Positions 44,213-55,425 of a DNA stretch of 64,000 bases are shown here, in pieces. The stretch comes from Blumeriella jaapii (lineage: Eukaryota > Ascomycota > Leotiomycetes > Helotiales > Drepanopezizaceae), in the NCBI GenBank assembly GCA_009599575.1, contig VWND01000025.1, positions 186,001-250,000 on the forward strand. Direction: 5' to 3'. The position numbers were made by a program, and so were the translations under genes. Positions within the stretch are counted from its first letter, which is position 1; every line of letters starts with the position of its first letter. The notes under the pieces were generated by a model. The model did not search any database. It was not told where the DNA came from and worked only from the letters and a program-made list of their open reading frames with translations.

Positions 44213-44516
44213 TGTATTGCGCTATATTTACATTTTTTTATTATTTTTCATTTTTTTTGTTCCAAATTTATTTTTCCTGTACGCTTTCAATAATTAAATA
44301 TTCCTAGAGCTCGGAAAGGCTCGTAGTCACGTAATAACGAACCTTTTCGAAGACTAGTTTTTCCGAGCGACTGACTAAGCGAGCCCGAACCTTCCGTTTT
44401 CTGCGGAAAGCTCGCCAGTCAGACTTAGAACAATACAAATAACATCTTACTGCATACAATTCATCCGTCCCAGCCTCCGGTGAGGGTTCCTCCCGACTAT
44501 TCGGCTATGCACGACA
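44213..44516 (+). repeat. Cop1 3' LTR, intact
   Basis: 304 bp, TGTATTGCGC to ATGCACGACA, followed by TSD CGTTT. It shows the LTR without Gyp3-b. Two inverted repeats are visible. One is centred on GTCACGTAAT (CACGTG damaged). The second pairs CTGACTAAGCGAGC-side bases (about 44371-44385) with GCTCGCCAGTCAG (about 44410-44423). The last 70 bp are little mutated. Confidence 0.93.
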
Positions 44517-44521
44517 CGTTT

Positions 44522-44900
44522 GTTTTCAAAATAAAATATACGCCGTACAATTCGCTTTTTATTTTTTTTATTATTTTAAAAACCTTTCGGCATTTTCGCT
44601 TAATAATATCGTAGCGTACTTTCGCGAAAAACTATAAGCCGCTTTCGAATCGTAAAAAGTGCCGTTTTTTGTTTTCGTCGATTTATTATAATACAATTTC
44701 CCAATCGAAAATATTAGCGTCGACAGTCAGAATAATTTTTTTTGCGTTTAAATTGTAATCGATCCGCATAAGCGATAAGGCCGATAAAAAATCGTTTTTA
44801 AAAATTTCCATAGTTTTGCTTTGCTTTTTTTTCCAAACGAAATCGATTTTTTTTTTTATTATAACGTAAATAAATGCAGCTTTTTAAAAAAAGTTTTTGA
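44522..44900 (-). pseudogene. Gyp4-a RNase H, N-terminal part
   Basis: The minus strand reads IILTVDANIFDWEIVLY (RNase H first-Asp block with Asp kept), then FYDSKAAYSFSRKYATIL. The remainder is across the Cop1 insertion at 30140-30319. The + strand frame 44821-45066 is a shadow. Confidence 0.78.
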
Positions 44901-46200
44901 TTTAATTGCGATAGTAAATCATAACGCTAATAAAAACTTTGGCTTCGGTGATATTTTTACATTTTTTTTATTCGCAGATCTTTTTAATTTTTTTTCGTTA
45001 AAAATAGCGGCCAGCGCTATTAATTATATAACCGACGATATTTATTTCGGATATACAAAATTTTAATCGAAAATTAATAATAGCTTTAGCTTTTTCGAAG
45101 CAAATTATAATTTTGTCGATATTTTAAATATATTTTATTATATAGCGTCGAATTTTAAAAAAAATCTTTTTATTATTATAATATAATCTGAGGCTTTTTA
45201 TTCCGACGTCGTTAACGTAAAACAAAGCAATGTCGGAAATGCAAATTATAAAAATTTTATATACGATTCTTACGAATTAAACGATCGAATTAATAGCTTT
45301 CATAAATATTCTGGTTATACGCAATAAACCGATCGGAATCTAAATTGCCGTTATATTTCGAAATCGTAAATTAAGTATTAAGTAATCGTAGTCGGAAAAC
45401 AAATCGAAAAGGAAAGCGATCGTTAATTTTGCGAATTCGTTTGAAAATTGGTCGATATTAAATGGTACGTTAGCGTTTCGTATCGTTATTTTGTTTATTT
45501 CGACGATTGCGATAATAAGTTTATAAATGCTTTTTTTTTTTTTCGCAACGATAAACCATTTGTTTTTATATAAGCCGTAGCAAAATTCGAAAATCCTTTG
45601 CTTAATTCGTTTTTTTAGCATTTCGATTATTTTATTTTAAAAAGTTTTAGGAATTAAAAAAGTTTTTTTTTGCTAAGCTTCGTAAAATACGGTTTTGATA
45701 TCGATATAAAACGTAACGTTAAAGCTGAATTGGCTTATTTTCGTAAAATCGAAAGCTATAGCTTTTTCTCGGTTGCGTAGGATTTTATACAAAACCTTTT
45801 TTTTTTTTAGTAAAAATTGAATTTCGATTATTAAATTATCAAATCGTTTTTTTGTAAATCGGCTGCCAAATAATAAACTGGAAAATCGGCCGGTAATAAG
45901 TTTTTCGAATTCGCTAATAATTAATTAAAATAGTTTTGTTGCTTTATTTTTTTCGAATCAATCGTTTATTTTTCCGGAAATATTTTCACCGGATTCGCTA
46001 AAATTAACGAGTCGTATTTTATCAGTTTTGCGCTTATAAAAAGTGCTGATATTAATACAAAAAAGTAGAATATATAAATCGGATTTGTTTAATACAAAAA
46101 CGAAATTTTCGAAATTTTTATTTCCGAATTAATAATTAAAAATATTAATATTAGCTAATTTTATTCGCGGTGCTATTTCGATTAATAACGCGAATGCTTT
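44900..46200 (-). pseudogene. Gyp4-a reverse transcriptase
   Basis: The open stretch 45340-45621 reads CYGLYKNKWFIVAKKKKSIY, then INKITIRNANVPFNIDQFS and FLFDLFSDYDYLILN. This is the RT start of a fungal gypsy group with a distinctive VNDVG-type box. The box at about 45190-45215 reads FYVNDVGIKS, where DD is expected, so one Asp is lost. Stops are common elsewhere. Confidence 0.85.
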
Positions 46201-46355
46201 TAGCTGAGTATTTTCCAGGTTTTGTTATAATTTAGCGTTTGTTTTAAAATCAAAGCCGGCTATTCGTTTTCCGATAAAACGTCGATTAAAAAAATTTTAT
46301 CGCCGGCGACGGTGATTTGATTTTAAAAATCGGTTTCAGTTTTAAAAAAAAGCTT

Positions 46356-46946
46356 TTATCTGGCCGTTTTCGGTGTATTTGAAACTGACGAGACTTTCCA
46401 GAATTTAAGGCATTTTAAAAATAATAGGGTAAAAGCATTTTTTATTACTAAAAAGTTTTTATAAATAATAATACTTTTAATATCGATTTTTATATTTCGT
46501 ATAATTTTATTAAATTTAATAGTGTTTTTATTAACGGTCGTATAAATTATTCGTTTATCGGTGATAATCGGAATACTATTGGCTTCGGCTATTTTCTGAT
46601 TTATGCAATTAACTTCGGCTTTATTATCGAATAAAACGAGGGCGGTCGTATTTTTCTTAAGCATTATTTTTATTTTTGATGCTTTTATAGCCGTATAAAA
46701 GCAGTTTCGTCGTTTTGATTTTTGGGTTTTTATAGCGAGGGCCAAAAGGTTAATTTTTTCCGAGGATTTTTTTTTATCGGCTAAATTAATTACGATATTA
46801 TAAATTTTTTTCTGGTTTTTTTTTAATTTAAAATCGTTTTTTTTTCGAATAATTTTAATTTTTTCGTTTTTTTTTAATGCAAGGATTTGTTTATTAATAA
46901 CTTTGTCGAATTTTTTTTTTGTGTTAAATAAATCGCTGAATTTCAA
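46356..46946 (-). pseudogene. Gyp4-a protease region, 196-codon open stretch
   Basis: One of the longest surviving open stretches. A lysine-rich N-terminal part (about 1-75) is followed by TTALVLFDNKAEVNCINQKI. This is the retropepsin box (D-x-G/N-A-E-V-N) with the usual second line AEANSIPIITDKRI. IIIYKNFLVIKNAF then continues the protease fold. The active-site Asp is kept and the glycine is changed. It lies between gag and RT as expected. Confidence 0.82.
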
Positions 46947-46999
46947 TTTAATTTTTTGTTTTATGATTTTTTTAATAGTTTCGTCGACGGCTTCGAAGC

Positions 47000-48790
47000 T
47001 AATATATTTATCGATTTATTTCTCGCTTCGCATTAGTAATAGGCGTTTAGAAGCTAATATTTTCTGAATGATTTGAACCGGGGTATCGGTATCGATATTT
47101 TTTATATTATCGTTAATTTTTTCTATTATAAGCGATTTTTTAATGGTTTTATCGGTTTTTTTTCGAAATTCAAAATCTTTCTTTTTTTCGATTCTAACGT
47201 TTTTTTTTATACTAGTTGGTTTAGCGAATAAAACAGAAGCATTTTGCTTTTTTGTAATTCGCTGGCTTGATTATGCAGCTATAATATTTGCAAATGCGAT
47301 ATTTGCATTAGCAATATATGTATTTATCTTTTATTTATACACTTGGACTTTATTTATATTTAGGATAAAAATTTTTTTTTTGATTAATACGCCTTTTGGA
47401 ATATTTTCTCTTTTACTAATAAAAATCGTTTTCGTATTTTTTCTGTTTTTTAAGCAGTCGTTCTATTTCGTATTTTTCATCTTTAAGCGAATGGTATTTA
47501 ATCAGCTCTGATTTTCAGCTTTATTAAAAAGGCTTATTTCTGTTTCCGTCGGTCCGAAGCAAATCGCTTCGTATTTATTAATATAGCAAATATTATTATT
47601 TATACAAAAATTAAAAGCTTTGCATTTTAAACGAATATAAGATTTTTCGCAATAAATTTCTTTGTTATTATAGAATTTACACTTAGGGCCACGGGATTTG
47701 TTTTAATAATTACTTTTATCATTTTGGTAGCCGCGATTCTGATTTCCGCGTTGGTTTTCTTTTTTTTGATAATCGTTATTATAGTTAGTGTTTCGTTAAT
47801 TTTAATCGCTAGCACGAGAAAATTGCTATTAAGCAGCTATTATTTCTACGGTGGCTTGGCGAAGCTGATCGCTTCGCGCATTTTAAAGAAAATAATTGTT
47901 ATAAAAATTATTTTAATCGTTTTTATTATCCGAGTTAATATAAAAGAGTTTTTTTACTATTGTATAAGATCTTCGATTTTGTTTTAAAATCTTTGAATTT
48001 TAATATCGGTAAATTTTAATACGAAAGTTTCGATATTTTTGTTAAGCTTTTCCAAGCTTATAAGTTTTGCAAAACGATTGAATAGTATAATAACTGGTTG
48101 TTTTTTGGCGATTTCGGTAACTTTTAATAGCTGGGCATATTTCTGTATTAAAGTTTTTACGTCTTTTTTGTAAATGGAAAAAAGCGATTTCTTTTGGTTT
48201 ATAATTTTAATAATACGTTCGCTTTAGTTTTGTTTAAAAACGAATTTTACAAATTTGAAATATTAATCGAAAGTTTCAAAGTCTTGTTTATTAACCTTAA
48301 AGTGCTTAATAGTTTTGTTACGAATGCTAATTAAAAAGCTAAATAAAAACAATCTTTTTTGTTTAATTTCGCTTAAGACTTTTTTATTAACGAAAACGTT
48401 AAAAACTTTGGTATAAATACGATAATAAATTTTGAGTTTTTTGATTTAGCGAAATATTATAACAAATTATTTAAAAAAAGCGATAATATCGCGAATTTGC
48501 TAGCGATCGTGGTTTCGGAATTCCGATTTCAAAGCTTTAACTAGCTTACGCTAGTTTCGAGCCTTAATAGCTTTCTATTTATTTATCGACTTAATAATAT
48601 TTTTAATAATTAGATTATAATAGCGAAAGAGTTTATCGAATATTTCAATTTCAAAAACTCCGAAATCCTTACAGGTTTTTTTATATTTCTCGATAAAATC
48701 GGTAGCATTGGCGCCATTAAATAAGAGTGCACCAGAGGAACTAAAAAAAAGTATGCGGCTTCGCATAAAAAAACGAAAAGCGTCGTTGTT
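47000..48790 (-). pseudogene. Gyp4-a gag
   Basis: It begins near 48766 with a short open frame, 48575-48766 (SSGALLFNGANATDFIEKYK, KDFGVFEIEIFDKLFRYYN), the typical start of this gag type. A Cys-rich segment near 47600-47715 (GPKCKFYNNKEIYCEK, IRLKCKAFNFC) looks like a degraded zinc-binding motif. The + strand frames 47143-47511 and 47724-47987 are antisense shadows. Confidence 0.72.
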
Positions 48791-49538
48791 TATAATATTA
48801 GCGAAAATGTTAGTAAAATTTAAATTAAACGAATAAATATTTTCTGAAATTGCAGGTTAAGAATTTTTAATATAAAAGAAATCGTTTTCAATAAAGGAGC
48901 TATTAAAAAAGTTTTTGTATTTTTTAAAAGAATTAAATAAAATAAAGTTGCGTCCAGATATTTGAGTAATATATTAAAAAACTTGTTTTTTAATAAATTA
49001 ATTAAATTGATATAATATTGCTGTATAATCTACGATTTCGATATTTCGTAGCTTAGACTAATGCACGTATAGCCATCTTTTTATTATTTTTAATAAAAAG
49101 CCGCAAATTGTAATTGCCATAATTATAAAACGTAAAATCAAAAGATTAAATTTTCGCCAGGCGTTTGATCAAAAGAAATCTAGTTCAGAAAGGCCGAGCG
49201 CAGCGGTCGAAGCGTATAAACCAATATTCGATTTGTTATTTTTAGATTAAAAAAACGACTTTCGAGCTTTAAACTTCGCATGGTTTAAAATTGTCTAATC
49301 GTAATTTCAAACGTTTTTGAAATATATTGCACTTTTGTAATTTAATAATTGTGCGCAAAATAGGAAAAACTATTAAGGGTTTTTTATATAATGCAGCTGC
49401 GAATAATACTATATAAGAGGTTTTTCAAGCCGTAATAGCGAAATATCGAAGTCGATTTTGATTATGAATTTAAAAAATGCATCGGCGAATATATAAAAAC
49501 GAAACACCGAAGTTTAAATTTCTGCGTAAATTATCAAA
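48790..49538 (-). other. Gyp4-a 5' leader
   Basis: About 750 bp between the 5' LTR and gag with no open frame. The inverted copy at 63251-64000 is homologous. Next to the LTR the sense strand reads TTTGATAATTTACGC. A tRNA match could not be assigned. Confidence 0.6.
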
Positions 49539-49804
49539 TATAAAAGTAAATAGAAAAACCAAACTGATACGGCCATATATCGGTGAGTAAAATAGTCTAG
49601 GGAATCCTTAAAAGAAATTAAAAAAAGAAAAAAAAAATAAATAAAAATATAAATTGGATTGCGTGCTTATGGTATTATCTAAGGGGATGCTTTGCTTTTA
49701 TATTTGTTAAAAGTAGTCAGTGGCAGGGGGTTTCGGAGGGGTCCATGCCTCGACCATAGCTAAAACTATCAACTTCTATTAATACAAGGTATCACCGTTT
49801 TACA
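49539..49804 (-). repeat. Gyp4-a 5' LTR
   Basis: 266 bp, TATAAAAGTA to CACCGTTTTACA, followed by TSD ATGA. It is the pair of 24335-24601. The segment around 49680-49760 keeps more G and C than its partner. Confidence 0.92.
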
Positions 49805-49808
49805 ATGA

Positions 49809-51120
49809 AAAAAAAGGGTTTTTCTGCCCTGGAAAAGAATCGTTATAGGCAAATTTAAGCAAATTAATATAAAAAACAAAATGTAATAGTTTTTGCTCAA
49901 AAAGTAATTTCAGCCTGTAATTATAAAAGTTTAAAATTTCGGCGATTTTATAAAAACCGTAGAATTTGTTATTTAGTTTTTTAACTGATTTAATAGAAAT
50001 TATATTGCGTTTATTAAAAAACACGTTATTTCCTATTTTGTAAGCAAAAGCTAATTGGCGTTGTTAATTAAAATAATGTTTTTAATCGGCCAACGCTGAA
50101 ATCAGATTTGTACGTAAAAGTAGTTTTAATTCTTTTATTTTATCGGCGAAATCGTTTTCTTTCGTATCTGCCATTCGCAAAATACGTGAAATAAAACCTA
50201 GAATAGGCTTAAATAAAAAAAAGCTTATTCGGAAATAAAAGTTTTTATTAACGTAAAAAAAGGAAACTCCGGTAAAAGCGTTTACAGCGTTATTCGCTGC
50301 GAATTCAGCTAGAAAAAGCCAGTCTTCCCAATCTCCTTAAGCGTATTCGACGAATTGTTTTAAATAAAAAAATAAATAAGCGTTCGTATTTTCGGTTTGG
50401 CCGTTTGTTTCGAAATGAAAGCTGGTGGATAGCGTAATATTAATTCCGAAACGGTAATTAATAGCTTTCCAAAACTGTAAAACAAACAAAGAATTTCGGT
50501 CTGAAATTATAAAATCGAAGAAATTATATAAACGCCAAATATTCCTGCAAAACAACTTGGCTAAATCTATCGTTTTTATAATTGTATAACAAGCTGTATA
50601 ATATCGTTTTTTAATAAAGCGATAAATTATTACTATAATCAAGTTGTTTCGACTCTTATGCTTTTTTACTGGAAAAAGGTTTATAAAATCGACCGATATA
50701 TAACTTCAACGGCGTAAAAAAATAAATAAAAGTTTGAAAAATTCTTAATAGCGTTGATTAATGCCTGTATTGCAAAAGCAGCCGTTGCAATTGCGAATAA
50801 ATCTTTTGCAATCCTCGGAAACTAATAGCTAATAATAATTTCTATTAATAATCTCGTAAAATTTGTTTTTTTATCAAAATGGCCTGTTTTTATTAAATCA
50901 TAAGCCATTTATAAAAGCCAAATACGAATAAAAACGTTTAAATTCGATATATCGAAAACGTAAAATCGGTTTCGGAAATACAGCTTATTATTGCGTATAA
51001 CGCATTTAAAAAATTGTAACGTTTTGAATTTCGAAATACCTTCTGATTTAAGCATTTCTTTTTTAATAACGATTTACAATTTATTAATAAAATAATATTT
51101 ATTTAAAAATCGTAAAAGCT
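49809..51120 (-). pseudogene. Gyp3-a integrase
   Basis: The C-terminal module at 49800-50024 reads FFNKRNIISIKSVKKLNNK. The core at 50337-50642 reads VIIYRFIKKRYYTACY, NFFDFIISDRNSLFVLQFWK (second Asp kept) and HFETNGQTENTNAYL (Glu kept). The HHCC part is at about 50830-51100. Compared with Gyp3-b some catalytic positions are better kept and others worse, so the copies were hit independently. Confidence 0.87.
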
Positions 51121-51149
51121 TCTCGTCGTCTGCTTCGGATTGTTTTAGC

Positions 51150-52620
51150 GAAGCCGGAAAAACGATTAAAACTTCGGTCAAATAGTATTTTTTAAAAAAG
51201 GCTTGGTTTTAAAACTGAATTCTTTCGTCTGAAAAATCCTGAAAAAAGTTTTAAAAGCGTCGGGTTAAAAAATCAGATTTGCTATTTTGTTTTTTAAATT
51301 TAAATATAACTATAAAATCAAAACCAGTTAAAAACTCGCTTTAACGTATTTAACGCTTATTAAATTGCTTAATCGTTATAAAATATTTCAAGTTTCGGTA
51401 ATTTATAAATACTCGAATTAAATAAGCAGCTTTTTATAATTCGGCTCGCCAACTTTCGAAGCAACGTATAATAGCAAAAAGTTTTTTATTATAAATCTCG
51501 TAATTGCATTCGGCAAAATCGAATTTTTTCGATATAAAAGCGATTGGATAAAATACTTCTGCATCGTTTTTTTAAAAAAAAATCCCTGAAAAAACGTAGT
51601 CAAAAGCGTCAGTTTCAACGAATATTTTTTTTTGTTAAAATTAAAATAAAACAGCGTAAATACAATCGTAAAAGCTGATTTAAAAAACTCGAAAGCTTTT
51701 ATACAATCGTCGTTAAAATTTCATTTAGTATTTTTCTTCGTTAAATTCACTAAAAAAATAACGATTTTAAAAAAAACCCTTAATAAATCGTAAATAAAAA
51801 TTCGCAAAACCTAAAAACGCTTATACGTTTCTGACGTTAAAAAAAAAATTCCAGCCCGTAATCGCTTCGAGCTTTTTAAAGTTTATTTTAATTTCAGTAA
51901 TAAAAATAATTATTTTAAAATAAACGACTTTTTGAATTTCGAATTCGCATTTTTTTATATTTAATTGCAGCTCCGCGTCAAAAAAAGCTTAAAAAATAAA
52001 ATTAACGTATTTTTTATGTTTTTAAAAATCGTTTAAATAAATTAAAATATCGTTTATATAAGCTATGTAAAAAATATTTAAATAAAATCGTAAAATATCG
52101 TTTATGCGAAATTAAAACGTGGCGAAAGCGTTGCATAATCCGAAAAGCATAATCAAAAACTCGAACAGGCCATATTTCGTATTAAATACAATAAGCCATT
52201 CATAGTCTTTTTTTATTCGAATTTTATTAAAAGCAGCGAAAACGTCGAATTTAATATAAAATTTGGTTTTGCTAAATCGTAAAAGCGTTTTTTAAACTAA
52301 TAATAAAAAATATCGGTTTTTAATTATAATAGCGTTAAAAGCTTTATAATCGACGCAAAATCGTAGTTTTTTTTTTGGTTTTTTCGCGAATAAAACTGGA
52401 AAAGCTGCAAAAGAAAAACTCGCTCGAATCCAGCCTTTTTCGAGGTTTTCTTTAAAAAATTTGCGTAAAACTTAAAATTCGTCGACTAATATATTATACA
52501 AAAGGCCGTATAAAAGTACTATTCCAAATCGAAATTCTATCGTATAATTAACGCTTTTTTTATAAAATGCAAATTTATCAGCTTCGATAAAATTAAAAGC
52601 GGCTAAATAATAATAATAAT
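51150..52620 (-). pseudogene. Gyp3-a RNase H and reverse transcriptase
   Basis: RNase H lies at about 51180-51680 (open frame 51418-51618 partly off-frame). RT lies at about 51740-52600. The catalytic box near 52050 reads AYINDILIYLND, the same Asp-to-Asn loss as in Gyp3-b. Colinear with 32540-34000. Confidence 0.8.
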
Positions 52621-53169
52621 AATAAAAAAAAAGTTTTATTCGAAAGTCGATTAGCGGTTTAATTTAAAAAGCCAAACGAATATCTTTTAATAAAGCTTCA
52701 GCGAAGTAAAATTCGGCTGAAAGTTGTTATCGTACAGTCTGAAAAAGCTTATTCTTTTGCAATTAATCGATTTTAAATAATATAATAAAAAAAAATTCGT
52801 CGGTTAAAACGCCTAATTTATATAATTATTAATCAATTTCGTACAAAAAGGCTGAAAATACCTCGACTCTTGATTAAAAGGCCAAAATATAAATACAGCT
52901 GCTTTTATACGACAAAATATAACTAGTAAAACGACGGTTTTATAAAAATAGCGTTTCTGAACTAAACCTGAAACGGCCAATTAATAAATGCGTTAAAATA
53001 AGCAATTCGTACGGCAAAAATCTAAATTAAAACAAAAAGTGTTTTTAATCCAATTAATATAAAAATTATATATCCGAAGCCACGGCTTTTTTAAAATAAA
53101 ATCGTATTTTCCTAGTATTATAATAAAAGCTATAACGAATTCGGTATGGCCGGCGATATTAATTTGAAA

Positions 53170-53415
53170 AGAAACTTAGTAAATAACGTCGTTGTAAATA
53201 AAAAAGCGTTCGTTAACCACGGTAAATTTACGTGGATTAATAAATAAAACAAAAGTTAATTCGTAGTATTGCACGAAAAAATAATTAATAAAATTATCGG
53301 TAGCTTCGAAATCGTTTAAAAAATAGGTTTTAATATATGTACCATTAATAATTATAATATAAAACAATATCAAATATAATTCCGGAACGCCGTCCAAAGC
53401 AAATAATTCCAATTT
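53170..53415 (-). pseudogene. Gyp3-a aspartic protease
   Basis: The open stretch 53176-53412 reads NGTYIKTYFLNDFEATDNFI, where the D-S-G-A-T box has become D-F-E-A-T, followed by VQYYELTFVLFINPRKFTVV. It matches 34549-34785 of Gyp3-b. Confidence 0.82.
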
Positions 53416-53479
53416 ATTTTTTAAAAGTTTTTAATAATAATAATTATCAAAAACAGTTAGTTTCCCGATTTTTTTACCT

Positions 53480-54750
53480 CGGCTTTAGCTTTTTTAATTC
53501 AAAAAAAGTCGGAGCAATCAGCAGCGCGGTATTTATCGCTGACATATTATAAGCAAAAATTATTAACAAAAAAATAAATTCGGCGCGCTAACTTTTCGGC
53601 ATTATTTATTAAGCGTTTGTTTTTGGCTATATCGGCTGCGATTTATATAATTGCTTTGGTTTAAATAGCGCTAAAATCTATAAAATCGCTTTAAATAATA
53701 GTCGTAATAACAATTTTAAATATAAAAATAAAAAAAGTAATTTTCGTATTACGGTCTTCGGTTTTGTAATAATTAAAATTAATTATCGAAAAACGATATC
53801 GATTTCGCGTATTTAAACGCAAAAACTAATAAGATCGGTTTTCAAATCGAAAGGATTAATATAAAACAAGCGGATGATTATATCAAAATAAAAAGCTTCG
53901 CGTAAAATAACGATAGCGGCTTTATTATTAAATTTAATATAACTTTTAATTTCCAATCAAATAAAAAAAAAATAAATAAAAGTTAATTGTTTTATTTAAA
54001 AAATAAAATTTTTTTAAATACGTCTGCCTATTAGTTAAAAATACCGAACGATTATTAAAAGATTTAAATTATTTTTGCAATAATCAGATAAAAAAAAATG
54101 CCGTCCGTACGTAAACCTTTTTGTAAAACGCTTTTGGCTGTATCGGAAAAGCGAAAGAAAAAATAACTTATACGATCTTGTTCGGTCGTATACCAATTTT
54201 AATTAAAACGAAGCTTTAAAATTATATTTTAAAAAAACGTGGTAAAATGCTTCGTAACGTTGCCGATGCTATCCGAATTTATAAACTTATCGAAGTCGGG
54301 AAAAACAAATGTTTTTTTTTTTGTATTTAAAATATTCGGTGTATTTTAACTAATAAAAGCTTGTTTTCGGAAGTTAACAAGTTCGGCTTCGCGGTTTTAA
54401 ATCATTTTTTTTTAAAAAGCCTTTTCTTTCCAATATTATACCGTTTAAACATTCAGCTTTTAAGCGAAATTATCCAATTTAGCTTTAAATAATATTATTA
54501 TATCGTTCTGCTTTATCGCGTAAACGAAAATATCGAAGATTTCTTAAAAACAAGCTTTCGTATTAGCGATCAGGGCGGCGACGATTTGATCGGAGTATTT
54601 AAAATGCCCTAAAATAAAACAATTAAAGGGTTCCGACAATTTGAAAAATTCCGACATTTTCGATATTAATGCCCGTTAAAAAAAAGCGTAAAATATATTT
54701 TATTCCGGAATATAAGCAAAAGCAGAACAAGATTTTTTAAATATAAGTTT
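53480..54750 (-). pseudogene. Gyp3-a gag
   Basis: Colinear with 34860-36140. The zinc knuckle region near 53520-53590 and the capsid block near 54100-54300 are recognisable by alignment but broken by stops. Confidence 0.75.
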
Positions 54751-54760
54751 TGTATCAAAA

Positions 54761-54842
54761 AGGATTATCGTTTCGTAGTTTCGTGTAAAAGGTCGTAAAA
54801 AAGGGTTATCGTTTCGTAGTTTCGTGTAAAAAATCGTAAAAG
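54761..54842 (+). repeat. 41-bp tandem duplication in the Gyp3-a leader
   Basis: The unit TTATCGTTTCGTAGTTTCGT recurs 41 bp apart (54765 and 54806). Gyp3-b has it once, near 36137, so the duplication is specific to this copy. Confidence 0.85.
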
Positions 54843-54963
54843 TCGTAAAATTATTGTCGTAAATAAAATTGATTTTTTATATACGCAAAGGCAGAACAGA
54901 GTTGGCAGGCCTTTTCAGTTCGAAAGCTGAAATAAAAATATCAAAAAAGTTTGGTAATCAATA

Positions 54964-55135
54964 TGTAAAAAGGCGAACGAGCAAAAAGTTCGTAAGTAAT
55001 TTGCATTAACTACGAGGTTCTAAATTAGAAATATCGCGAAGTCTAAAATACAATATGTGCGGGCTCCGATATCACGTGACAACAACGTGACCTTCGGACC
55101 ACGTGACCAACGAACTGACGTCTCATCCCCTCACA
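54964..55135 (-). repeat. Gyp3-a 5' LTR
   Basis: TGTAAAAAGG to CCCCTCACA, 172 bp, followed by TSD TTTGG (55136-55140). It keeps ATCACGTGAC and two further ACGTGAC boxes. Confidence 0.93.
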
Positions 55136-55140
55136 TTTGG

Positions 55141-55158
55141 TTTTGTAACAAAAATATT
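55141..55158 (+). repeat. Gyp1-d LTR fragment, right part
   Basis: TTTTGTAACAAAAATATT continues the Gyp1 LTR interrupted at 23622. It ends abruptly where an inverted Gyp1 LTR begins, so Gyp1-e probably inserted here. Confidence 0.85.
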
Positions 55159-55425
55159 TGTAACGATTCACTCTTTTGCCACTTCTCGTGTCACCCCAGC
55201 AACTGCGTGTAGCTGCAAGCTCCCTGGTCTTCTGATGGATCTCCTATCAATTGTGGAAATTATTTATATATATAAAACTTTCTTTTTTTAATAATTTCTG
55301 CTTTTTGCAATTGTTAATTCTAAATGAATATTTTTGTTACAAAACTAAAAGGTCTTTTTTATATTATATAAACTCGGCGACCAGTTAATTAATCTTTTAG
55401 CCTTTCGACTGATTAAATCGTTATA
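55159..55425 (+). repeat. Gyp1-e 5' LTR
   Basis: 267 bp, inverted relative to the + strand layout of all other Gyp1 LTRs here. It keeps several unmutated runs such as CACCCCAGCAACTGC near 55192. Confidence 0.9.

Larger units (their letters stand above)
30320..44516 (+). mobile_element. Cop1, Ty1/copia retrotransposon carrying Gyp3-b in its 5' LTR
   Basis: LTRs 30320-36607 (interrupted) and 44213-44516, TSD CGTTT (30315-30319, 44517-44521). About 8.2 kb without Gyp3-b. Gag, protease, integrase, RT and RNase H follow on the + strand. Integrase before RT is the copia order. The primer-binding site matches the anticodon-loop region of initiator tRNA-Met. Between RNase H and the 3' LTR lies a 1.5-kb region with long minus-strand frames. 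It is the only element here whose RT box is still YVDD. Confidence 0.93.
24335..49804 (-). mobile_element. Gyp4-a, large Ty3/gypsy element with a long extra 3' region
   Basis: LTRs 24335-24601 and 49539-49804, TSD ATGA (24331-24334, 49805-49808). Gyp3-b provides the empty site near 31179-31190. After removing Cop1 (30320-44516) the element is about 11.3 kb. Read on the minus strand: leader, gag, protease, RT, RNase H (split by Cop1), integrase, then about 3.9 kb more before the 3' LTR. The partial copy 58227-62983 repeats the whole 3' half. Confidence 0.92.
23623..55135 (-). mobile_element. Gyp3-a, chromodomain Ty3/gypsy element, outer host of the nest
   Basis: LTRs 23623-23794 and 54964-55135 (172 bp each), TSD TTTGG at 23618-23622 and 55136-55140, inside a Gyp1 LTR. 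Removing Gyp4-a (24335-49804 plus one ATGA) leaves about 6.0 kb colinear with Gyp3-b. By my hand count the two LTRs differ at about 15 positions, all transitions. pol reads on the minus strand, and gag is at the right end. Confidence 0.93.

Noticed and set aside
47143..47511. Plus-strand frame of 122 codons in the Gyp4 gag region
   Set aside because: Antisense to gag and the protease linker. No motif, and composition is typical of AT-rich shadow frames.
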